A DNA stretch of 64,000 nt from Adiantum capillus-veneris (taxonomy: Eukaryota > Streptophyta > Polypodiopsida > Polypodiales > Pteridaceae). The DNA lies in the NCBI GenBank assembly GCA_014529385.2, contig CM043959.1, forward strand, positions 54,874,253-54,938,252, written 5' to 3'. This document shows positions 55,121 to 64,000 of this stretch, one piece after another; the first letter of the stretch is position 1; every line of letters starts with the position of its first letter. The translations under genes were made by a program, and so were the position numbers. The notes below the pieces were generated by a model. That model was not told where the DNA came from and made no database searches. It saw nothing but the letters and a program-made list of their open reading frames with translations.

Positions 55121-55432
55121 ATGCTGGTGGGAAGGCTCTGCGTTGCAAACGCAGCTAAGGTCCTCTACTGCATCACTTACACAAATACTGCACCCACCGC
55201 CAGAACACTTCGTCTCTCTACGGGAAGCTATCGTACTGCTCTTTTAACTATAACCTCGTCATCCTTATCCTCTTCTTCTTCCCCTCCCGAGTATCTATCC
55301 TTGTCTGACAAGGAGCTCTTCCTACAATGCAACATGGACACCTTCCGTGCTTCTGGTCCCGGAGGCCAGCATCGCAACAAGACCGAGAGTGCAGTCCGCC
55401 TCACTCATCTTCCAACTGGCCTTGTCTCACAG
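55121..55432 (+). CDS. Class I peptide-chain release-factor-like protein (GGQ domain), first exon only
   Basis: 104 codons from ATG 55121 to CAG 55432, followed by a GTACAT donor (phase 0). Residues 1-57 are rich in Ser, Thr, Ala and Arg with few acidic residues, like an organelle transit peptide. Residues 60-104 match the catalytic loop of the release-factor/ICT1/MTRFR family: D-K-E-L-F-L-Q-C, then [20 protein letters not shown] and L-P-T-G. The GGQ loop hydrolyses peptidyl-tRNA on ribosomes, so a chloroplast or mitochondrial translation-release or rescue role is likely. Later exons, usually with an R-S-Q-x-x-N-R-x-x-A segment, were not found up to 64000, so the gene is either truncated or has a very long first intron. 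A gypsy element lies immediately upstream, so the native promoter may be displaced. Confidence 0.82.
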
Positions 55433-56117
55433 GTACATTCCAACCTCTCTTTTTAAGATTAGCATGTGAGGTCTGTCAGTCTTGAAGGTTTGCTTCTTTA
55501 ATCTAGTGGCTCTAACTTTCTCCATCAAGTTAAACCTGATTAGTGTTCTAGATGCGATTGACCAGCTACCTATCTCAAAACTTGATTATTCCACATCATC
55601 ATTCAGAGGGGGACTACATGCACTCAACTCGGCAGTTATGGTTCCAAGATCATAAGCAAGCGGGTCTACCATATTGGTCAAAATGTGGCTCGTTTCAATG
55701 CGTACAATAGTCATGCTTCTGCCTTGCCTGTTCCTCATATGTGACCCTCCTAGGACAAATGTAAAGATATTAGCAAGTAGTAGCTGATGCGGTATTAGAT
55801 AATATTCTCAAAAAGTAGTCAGACATTGCACATCAAAGAGAGACATTATACTCCTTGATCGAGCTGTTGATACCCCGGTACATCCGAGGGGCATGTCATA
55901 GATAGTGAGGGCTCTTTTGTGGCTGTGCCCAAGGTCGATCCATCATGTTTTGCTATGTCTAAGCCTTGTAGGTATCCACACTTGGGGCTTCTTTTGGTGA
56001 GTGGTATATGCGGGCATTGAGTTGGTTTTGTGTCTAAAATGTCTTAAATGAGTGCTAGATTTGCATGGGCTTCAAATGGCTGTTTTAAGGCCTTGATCCG
56101 TAGGTCACCATGTTGTG
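55433..56117. other. Putative release-factor intron 1, no feature seen
   Basis: Unique-looking sequence with no second exon and no motif I recognise. Confidence 0.5.
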
Positions 56118-57312
56118 GGGGACCTTACAGGGGTCTGTCATTTTTTGGAGGATATACATGCACGAGTGCAGAAGCGTGAGAGAGGGGAGAAAGAGAGAGA
56201 GACAACAAAACGTCGGAGAGTGTGGAAGGGGGCTGAACAGCCCTTCATAACTGCGGAAGCGTGAGAGGGGGGAGAGAGAGACAGAGAGACATTAAAACAT
56301 CTAACATGTTAAAGTTATGCATCGTAAATGAATGTCTAGTGTGATCTTATTTATTTATTTTGTCATGTTTATATATATTTTACTAAGTACTTATTTGACA
56401 TGAGAATTAGGTCGGGCAATTCAATTGAGAGGTATATACGGACCTCTAGCCCCCATTGCAGTAATCATCTAATTCATTGTTGAGTGTGTTGGTTTGGTGA
56501 ATCTCTCTCTCTCTCTCTCTCTCTCTCGTGCATTCTCTCAATCTCTACGCTTCACATCATATGGTATTAGAGCAAGTTGGCTTGTGATTGTAGGAGATGC
56601 ACGCAAAGGAGAAGAAAATTTCGAGCTCGGCGGCAGCTTTGGGATTGGCCAGTTCAATCACGTGGAGCAAGAGTGTGGAGAGAACTTGAAGGAGGTTGTT
56701 TCCATCTGGATCGACACTTCAATCTCTCCTTGGTCTCGAAAGTTCTTCCCGTGTGACCTCGATGTCACGTGCACATGGCTGGCATACCTCCAAGGTACTT
56801 TATGCTCCAAAGCTGGGTTTTCATCTTATGTCTGTGCATGAGGTGTGCAAGCTTGGCATGGAGGTGATCTTCAGAGAGGATGCGATATCTATTCGGGAAC
56901 GGCAATCCTGCAAGGAGGTCAGAGGGGGGCTTAGTAGAGAACGGACTCTACAGGCTCCGTGCTCTTTCTTCAGCGACTCGGATACCCACATGTGATCTTT
57001 GGAATTACAGGTTTAATTATTTGAACAATGATGCTCTTTGGCTTGCTTTTCGTGAGCAGATGCTCATAGGCTTACCAGATGTTGGGAGTAAGCATGGGAA
57101 ATGCATTACTTGCATTTGTGAGAAGCAAGAAGAACAACACTTGGGTGTTGGTTCTGCGGCCCGCCAAGCAGAAAGTGATCGGTGTTGACAAGCGCAAGCG
57201 CAAAACGGGCCCCAACGGCCTCTACGCTAGGATCGTACACGTCGAACTCGTCGCGGGGAGTAAACAGGGGGCACCACCTAGCTTTGAGCGGCTAGGTCGC
57301 GGAGAGAAGTGA
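56118..57312 (+). mobile_element. Ty1-copia relic
   Basis: A primer-binding-site-like TGGTATTAGAGC starts at 56562, two bases after a CA that could end a 5' LTR (about 56118-56559, start not certain). Downstream, 56690-57000 reads V-L-Y-A-P-K-L-G-F-H-L-M-S-V-H-E-V-C, the protease/pre-integrase stretch of copia pol, and 57060-57180 gives G-L-P-D-V plus a C-x2-C zinc-like part. From about 57150 the sequence resembles the start of reverse transcriptase (K-Q-K-V-I-G-V...N-G-L-Y-A-R-I-V). The integrase core between them is missing, so the copy has an internal deletion. A CT run at 56503-56527 lies in the LTR part. Confidence 0.65.
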
Positions 57313-57338
57313 TTAAAATAATACTAATACAACACACC

Positions 57339-57602
<264 letters not shown>

Positions 57603-57603
<1 letters not shown>

Positions 57604-58371
57604 ATAGTGAGTTCTCAGGGAAAATTTCATATGCACGGAGATTCTACTTGTGTGTGGTCACCCTTGGAGAGTGTGTGTGCATGGCTTTATCCTCAAGTCT
57701 GACTCTGTGATAGTGACCTCTCAATGTTCTTTTATAGGTGTAGATTGCATTAATTTAGGATAATATGATTAGGCTTGGGCCCTAATCAGAAGAGACAAAG
57801 CAAGGAGCCGGGTCCAAGACGGTTGACCCTTCCTTTGTTTTAGGAGAATTTTAAAATGATCTCTCTTAGGTGGGCCTTTGAGACCATCACCTAGAGAGAG
57901 GTGGCAATATACAAATGGTTTTTTACAAGGTTTTGGCTTGAAAACGGAAAAATAGATTACCCTACGGAAGTTTACTGCGGAGATGCATCGTGGACAAAAT
58001 GCCGGTGAATGGCGGGCTTCGTTGGTGCGTCGATGTAGCGCGTTTGCACTTTCGGGGCCGGCCGGGGCATGCCTTCGGCGTCATTTCTTGATTTGTCGTC
58101 ACCATCGCGTGACTTTGTCGTTCTTCTTCGTTGTTTGGGCGTCGATGTCGAGCTTCTTTGGTTTTTTCTTCTTGTGCGTGCGTATGACGTGCGTGTGTTT
58201 GTTTGAATGTGCTCGTGCAAGTGCGTATGTGCTTGTGAGTGTGTAGCGTAGATGTGTGTTTGTGAGTGTGTGAGTGTATGGTAAGAGTTTGTAAGTGTTT
58301 GTGTGTGTGTTTAAGGTAAGAGAGAGGGTGGACTGAAATTACTCAAAAGAACGAGAGAGGGAGAGTGGTTT

Positions 58372-58431
<60 letters not shown>

Positions 58432-59340
58432 GTGTGGACCGGAGTGGTGTGTGTATGTGTGTAGGTAAGTGTGTGTGTGTGTGTAAGTAACGAGAGAGAT
58501 TTTTCGCCATGCTGAAAACGCGAGAGAAATTTGGGGGGGCTGAACGAGGGAGAGAGCGAGAGATGGGGAGAGAGTGTGTATGTGTGTGTGGGGTTTGTGT
58601 GTGTTGGGAGAGGGAGAGAGACTTTGGTTGACTGTTGCCGACACAGGAAAGGAGAGAGAGAGAGCAAGAGTGAACGAGAGAGAGAGAGAGAGTGATGGAG
58701 AGACAGCGGGTGAGAGAGTGTGTGCCAGAGTTACCCGGAATGCGGAACGGGAATGGTGATGGGCCTTCGTGCGGAACGGGGGAATGGGAATGGGTCCGGA
58801 ACAGGAACGACGTGGAATGGGAGGCTAAAAAAACACCCAAATATTGTTTTTTTTAGCGTTATATGTTTGAATACAAGTAGTACTAGAGTCCTTTGACTCT
58901 AATACCCACAAAAAACATTCGAAGACCATTTAACCTTATTATGACTTGATTGGGATGTGCGGCGCCCAGAGTACATAGTACATACACAACGTTGAACAAA
59001 CACAATATACGCAATTGTCAATAACATATGTAATTACAGATTAGAGCTCCCAAATAATTGCAAGAGTAGAAGTTAGAGATAACACTTTTCGCTTAATCAT
59101 GGCTAACAAGGCCCGCCAAGGCGCTACAAAAAAACCAAAGGTGACATACCATAATGAGAGTCGAGACTACAATGGGGCCAAACCAGTGACCACAATACCA
59201 AAAGACTGAAGGTGACAAATACCATAAAGATGCTAGTAGCTACAAATGTCAAAGAGGGCAAGGCTCAAGCAGCCATACAAAAAGGTAAGGATAATGGAAG
59301 TCCTAGAGTCGCAACTCTCGAGCCTCAAGACTCAAGCAAG
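57603..59340. other. Non-genic stretch with GA and GT microsatellites
   Basis: GA run at about 58374-58428, GT-rich stretches near 58240-58320 and 58440-58490. No gene recognised; the frames at 57983-58840 on both strands are low-complexity. Confidence 0.6.
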
Positions 59341-59342
59341 AC

Positions 59343-59640
59343 TCAAGAGCCACTAGCTTGAGAGGCCTCCCAATTCGTAGTAGCCGGTTGTAAATCATGC
59401 ACATCCTCCCATTCCTCATCATCGAGCTCTAGGCCGGGCTCGATCTCAGCCACGAATGAAGTACATGGTGTTGGTGGATGTGCATCTCCACCTGCCTGAG
59501 GAGCCTCTTGCTCCATCTCCCACTGTGTAAAAGGATCTGTCTGTTTGTCTGTACTCTTGCAAAGCATTTTCAAATTTGTGATAACAAAGACGAGATCATT
59601 AGCCTTCTCCACTCCAAGCCGATTCAAGAAGGTGCCTGCT
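59343..59640 (-). pseudogene. hAT transposase C-terminal fragment
   Basis: Minus-strand frame reads L-N-R-L-G-V-E-K-A-N-D-L-V-F-V-I-T-N-L-K-M-L, close to the final segment of the hAT dimerisation region (x-x-L-x-x-x-x-A-x-x-L-V-F-V-x-x-N-L-R-L-L) in plant hAT-like genes. An acidic tail with D-D-E-E-W-E-D follows to the stop. No upstream hAT core was found, so this is a captured or truncated tail. The ten-residue core match is good but short. Confidence 0.5.
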
Positions 59641-59673
59641 TTGGCGTAGCAGTTAGCTACCCTTGTTCCTTCT

Positions 59674-59807
59674 CAAGGAGGCTCTTGCCTCAGCACAAAA
59701 GCATGAACCCACACAGTTGTACATTAGTCAAATGAAGAGCCCTCTTGTGGGGCATCACATAATTGCACGTAGGGGAGAGAGAGAGCAGTGTGTAGTGTGC
59801 AGGGCAT
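59674..59807 (+). repeat. Direct repeat, left copy (about 134 bp)
   Basis: Begins CAAGGAGGCTCTTGCCT and ends GTGCAGGGCAT. It recurs at 60519-60649 with scattered substitutions, about 845 bases away. The pair may be LTRs of a small non-coding retroelement or a segmental duplication. Confidence 0.75.
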
Positions 59808-60518
59808 GAAACCGGCCTGTTCTATCCAAAAAGGGCGGTAGACTTTACTTCAAACCTTGATTTAGCTTTCACCCATTATTAGTCGTCTATTACACCTGCG
59901 CTATAGTGACACGAGAGGGGAATGGGATACAAATGCTAGAATGCACCTGTATGAGAAGACGGACACCAGATTGGCCCCTAACTTAGGCGCCCCTTTCGGT
60001 ATTTCTTTATTGTTCAAAAGAGGGAATAAACGATGTGGTTCCCTACAAGCTGCCCCGCACAAACTCGGCTGAATTTCCAATGTTCCAGCCCGATTTCGGT
60101 AGCATAACTGTACTAGAACCCTTCACGTTCAGTATTCCCACGCATTAAATGACTTTCCCGACGCATACGGGCACTTTGCAAAACCTGGCGAGAATCTGCA
60201 GCACGCTGAATTCTCTGTTTTCAGCCCTGAAAATGCGCCAGATCACCTGTACAGCGGTCCCCTTGCGTCCCCGAACCTTCTGGGGGTATTAGGGTCCGTT
60301 TAGGGCCAAAACCCTAAACCTGCAAAAATACACGGCAGGCTGTAATTCACTGTTTCGGGCTCCGTTTCGCGTGCCGGTCGCATCCGTAGCAAGTCCTCGA
60401 GCTCCCGCACCTGTAGGGCTACTTGCCCTTTGAATCGGACGAGATTTCTGGCGTGAAACCTCTCCGAATTCACCTGTACCTGCGGGGGGATTAGCCGCTA
60501 GCTAATCTAGTACCTGTG

Positions 60519-60649
60519 CAAGAGGCTCTTGCCTCGGCAATCGCGCATGAACCCACACAACTGTACATTGGTCAAATGAAGAGCCCACTAGAGGGGCATA
60601 ACATACTGCCAAAGGGGAGAGAGAGGGCAGTGCGTAGCGTGCAGGGCAT
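60519..60649 (+). repeat. Direct repeat, right copy (about 131 bp)
   Basis: Partner of 59674-59807. It begins CAAGAGGCTCTTGCCT. The interval between the copies has no coding capacity. Confidence 0.75.
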
Positions 60650-61234
60650 CACTCCTGGCACCGCACTGTGCATAAGAGGGAAAGCAAGCACTCCATAGCT
60701 CTTAACCTGTGACAAAACTGAAAATGAGGCTCTCCCTCCTTCAAATTCAGCGCCACTTCTTGTTGCATGAGGCAAGTGCACCAGAATGTGCCACTTGGCA
60801 CATTTACAAGCATTTTCCCGTTTCGGGGTTGCCGCCTAAAAATATCCCAACCGGTTGCCCAGTTGACTTCACGGCAGAGTAAGAAAATGTTCCCTTTGTC
60901 ATTCCGGAGGTAATGACGCCAACACATTTTCAGGTCCCAAAATAGCAGTTCCCTAAATTTTAGGAGATGCTGCCATTGTATCTTTCTAGGTCATCCGACC
61001 CTCTTTGTACACTGTGGCCACATCCAGAACTGAAATGTAGCCTCTGTAGCAAAGGATTCCACTTTGGCTAGTCAATGACCCCACTTGGCTAACCATAGTT
61101 GTAACAGACTTGGACACTCCAAGTCAAGAATCAACCGCGACAGCACCAAATAACCACTTCAAAACAATTCACAGATCACAATAGATTTGCACTGGCCCGG
61201 CGGAGTTCCGTGCCTAGAGATATTGGCCCCAAAG
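60650..61234. other. Non-genic stretch
   Basis: No gene recognised. A CCCCTTTCGGTATTTCTT motif at 61247 also occurs at 59991, suggesting two related LTR edges. Confidence 0.45.
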
Positions 61235-61659
61235 ACTGGCACCCCTTTCGGTATTTCTTTTTGTATTAATCAATCATCAAAGTACAAGAGAGCGGTTAGG
61301 GTTTCACTCTCAGACTCTGCGTCCAGATGCTCTGAGAAGTGAGGCCCTCACCACTAATTTAAAGGTTACAAGGGATGCCCAAAAGCAGAGCCCCAAAAGC
61401 TTTTAAAATCAAAAGCATCAGTTCTCTCTCTCCCTTAGAGAGTCTTTTCTCTTTTTTTTTATATAAAAAAAAGCAAAAGCAAAATTCGCGTCGCTCATCA
61501 TTTTCCAAAAAAAAAAAATAATTTTTTTAAAAATAAATAATCCGTCTCCGCGATTTCCGGAATTTAGGGTTTTTGGCAAAAATTAGGGTTTGCAGGAATT
61601 TTAGGGTTTCTGGCAGAAATTAGGGTTTCTGCTGTCCGCCACGTCATCACTTTGTGACA
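61235..61659 (-). repeat. Probable 3' LTR of the right-hand gypsy element
   Basis: In minus orientation it starts TGTCACAAAG at 61659, right after a polypurine tract. The outer edge near 61235 is uncertain. It contains five TTAGGGTTT motifs (61296, 61564, 61583, 61601, 61620), which are telobox sequences (AAACCCTAA) on the sense strand. Confidence 0.5.
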
Positions 61660-61673
61660 TACCCCCCTCTTGA
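61660..61673 (-). other. Gypsy polypurine tract
   Basis: Sense strand reads AAGAGGGGGGTA directly before the TG of the presumed LTR, the expected primer site for plus-strand synthesis. Confidence 0.7.
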
Positions 61674-61810
61674 AAGCATTGTAATCGACCGCGATTACGC
61701 CTGCAAAACCGACAAAAGCCATAAACCGTCTTAGCAGACACTGACTGTTAGTACCTACGTACTAGGAACACACATCTAGCACATGTACAAAATCGACAGT
61801 CACATCACAC

Positions 61811-61856
61811 GACATCACAGGACATCACCAGACATCACAGGACATCACATGACATT
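61811..61856 (+). repeat. 10-bp tandem repeat (GACATCACAG-like)
   Basis: Four to five adjacent units of GACATCACAG/GACATCACCA in the 3' untranslated part of the gypsy element. Confidence 0.8.
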
Positions 61857-62265
61857 CAACATTCATTCGGATCTTAGACCATGATTTATCGGCAATGTAG
61901 CTAGCAATCACATCTAGGTCCAATCGGGACCTCATCGATGTCCGATTGACTAACCCCTATTGCAACCATGTCTATTCGAGATCAATCAGACCAAAATGCT
62001 GCAGTCATTTCGGCTATCAGTTCCTGCACTCACAAGAAGTCAAGAACAAATGAGTATCATAATCAGGAATTCCATTTCATAAAGTCATCCAGCAGAATAC
62101 TGTCAGCTCTCAGTATCCCTGAAGCTCAAAGAGACATCAGTGACTTTAGTATCAAAATCGAGGCATCTGTTGACAAAGGAGTGGAGCGACTCCCCTCTTG
62201 TGCATCCCACTGCACCAGATCTTCGGCCAAGCTGAGTTTCTGGGTTCCGTTTGGAGTAGACTATG

Positions 62266-64000
62266 CTAAACCAAAACATCGAGGTAAAGTTTCACAATCC
62301 GAGGAGTATCTGCTAGGTCCTCCTCCTCCATCCACTTCGCATCAAATGCAGGAAAGTTCTTGAACTTAACCAAGAACCGCCTTCGGACTTTACCTTTCTT
62401 CGTATCATTATGTGCCAAAATCTGTTCAGGAACAAGGATCTCCTCGTTTTCTTCCACTTCGGGTTGCTCATCAGGCTCCCCATCATCAGGCACATCACCC
62501 TTAACAGGGTTCAAGAGACTCACATGCAATGCATTATGAATCCTCCAAGTATCTGGCAGGTCCAATCGGAAGGAGACATCATTTATCTTGTCAGTAATCT
62601 GGAAAGGTCCGTAGTATCACATACTAAGCTTTGGAAAAAGCCTCTCCTTTCCCTTTTTTTTTTCTTAGGCGTGCCTTCTCAAAAGTAAGAGCACCCAATC
62701 ATCCTCCTTCAGTTTCCAGTCGCGACGATGGCGATCCGCTGCCTTTTTCTGTCGTTCTTGAGACTTCTGTAAAGTCTCGTGAACCTTGGGAAAAGCCGTA
62801 TCCAAATCTCGCGAATATTCATCCGCTTCAAATTTCTAATCTTTCGTGCTCAGGAAGGATGGAACCTTCGCAGCAGTTTCAACAATCTCTCATGGCGTCT
62901 TCCCCGTCGAAGAGTGTATCGTGTTATTGTAGGCAAATTCCACCAAAGGTAAGTTCTTTTCCCATTGAGTCTTCTGATGCGAGATACAAGACTTCAATAA
63001 ATCTAAAATCACTGAATTGGCAATCTCAAATTGCCCGTCAGTCTGCAAGTGGAACGATGACGAGAACTGCAACCGCGTCCCAATGTTCTCCCAAATTGCC
63101 TTCCAAAACAAACTCATAAATCTGGGGTCTCTGTCGGAGACAATCGTCTCAGGCGTGCCATGTAATCGGAAAATCATCGTGATCATTCTGTATTCTCGGG
63201 AGATAAAAAAAAATGAAATCCATTTCAATATTTTCCCAGGGGCGGGTGGGTGGGTATGGGTAAAGGCTGTAACAATCCCTGTGCCTTATGCCTGTCAAAC
63301 TTGACCTTCTAGCATACCAAGCAACTGCGCACAAACTCTTCCACAACCTTCTTCAGTCTCCGCCAAAAGAAATCTCTCTCTACCCCTTTCATGGTGGTAG
63401 CAATGCCGCGGTGACCCGTATAAGGTGGACAGCGGCATTCAGTCATAACCTTCTCCCTCAATGGCTGTGTAACGCACACCATAGTCTTTTTCATGAAGTA
63501 GCCTTCCCGAAGGGAGTATCCAGCTACTGTCTCCCTATCCCTTAGCCGTGTGAAAATATCTGCAAAATCTGTATCTGTGGCACACTGATCGACCATATCC
63601 TCGAAGCTCCTATGATGTATCGCGGAAATAGCCAGAACCAACGGTTTCCGAGACAAAGCATCTGCCACCACATTCTTCTGTCCCTGCACATGGACAATCT
63701 GGAAGTGAAACTGTGACAAGATGTTCGCCCACCGCATCTGCTTTTCCGAAAGCTGCTTCTGTGACAAGAAGTAGCGCAAACTCTGATGGTCTGTAAAGAC
63801 AATAAAATCCGCTCCGAGTAGGTAATGCCGCCACTGAGTAAGAGCATGGATAACCGCCAAAAGCTCTTTCTCATAAATCTGTGCTGTCATCTCCGGCCTA
63901 GAGAACAAACGGCTCTCGTAAGCTATGACATGGCCTTCTTGCATCAAGACCGCATCCAGATTACGACCACAAGCATCACAATATACTTCGAATGACTTCT
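62266..64000 (-). pseudogene. Ty3-gypsy chromovirus pol, internally deleted, runs off the right edge
   Basis: From the window edge on the minus strand: RNase H (C-D-A-C-G-R, G-H-V-I-A-Y-E-S-R-L-F, K-E-L-L-A-V-I-H-A-L), the H2C2 zinc site (C-L-V-C near 63310), a shortened integrase (E-M-D-F-I near 63245, then a jump to V-S-D-R-D-P-R-F near 63125), F-A-Y-N-N near 62920 and, at 62565-62266, L-H-V-S-L-L-N-P plus a chromodomain (V-R-R-R-F-L-V-K-F-K-N-F, W-M-E-E-E-D-L). The integrase lost the segment between its first two acidic residues, and several frameshifts occur, so the protein would not work. It differs from the element at 49327-55075 and belongs to another lineage. Confidence 0.85.

Noticed and set aside
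58311-58840. Overlapping frames of 118-165 codons on the minus strand
   Set aside because: Ser-Leu and Thr-His repeats from GA and GT tracts, without coding features.

Overview
This is nuclear DNA of a land plant. A three-exon gene for a secreted EPF/EPFL-type cysteine-rich peptide and a captured heavy-metal-associated isoprenylated protein (HIPP) fragment belong to land-plant families, and spliceosomal introns and plant-type CACTA, Helitron, chromovirus, copia, LINE and hAT sequences fill the rest. The long CT/GA tracts and high transposon load would suit a large genome such as a fern or another non-seed plant, but that is an inference and no species is named.

Host genes are few. The best is an EPFL signalling-peptide gene at 2816-5349 (+), with exons 2816-2912, 4478-4575 and 5125-5349, good splice sites, matching phases and a predicted 139-aa precursor. 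The second is the first exon (55121-55432, +) of an organelle-targeted GGQ release-factor-like protein; its later exons were not found. No rRNA gene, intact tRNA gene or CRISPR array was seen.

Mobile elements by position: copia RNase H relic (680-955); a decayed Helitron (about 7.5-23.1 kb) with an RPA-like gene, a Rep/PIF1-helicase gene and a C-terminal EEP endonuclease; inside it a complete CACTA transposon (14309-22438, TSD AGG); a 5'-truncated LINE (24.0-25.8 kb, -); a gypsy relic (26.86-28.67 kb, +); a 46-bp minisatellite with a palindromic core (29.36-29.83 kb); unassigned coiled-coil reading frames (31.2-32.2 kb); a second, nearly identical CACTA copy (32464-40536, TSD AGA); a truncated copia (40.5-43.2 kb, -); an intergenic stretch with microsatellites, SINE-like pieces and three tandem duplications (44.3-49.3 kb); a full-length chromodomain gypsy (49327-55075, -, TSD CTCCG) lying just upstream of the release-factor start codon; a copia relic in the release-factor downstream region (56.1-57.3 kb); a hAT tail (59.3-59.6 kb); and a deleted chromodomain gypsy running off the right edge (about 61.2-64.0 kb, -).

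The two CACTA copies are the most informative pair. Each carries a TNP2-type transposase gene, a second TNPA-like gene and the same captured HIPP fragment with HMA domain and C-terminal CaaX box. Copy 1 has the better TNPA-like gene and copy 2 the better TNP2 gene, so neither looks self-sufficient. Removing copy 1 with one TSD restores the Helitron reading frame exactly and joins the helicase to the endonuclease.
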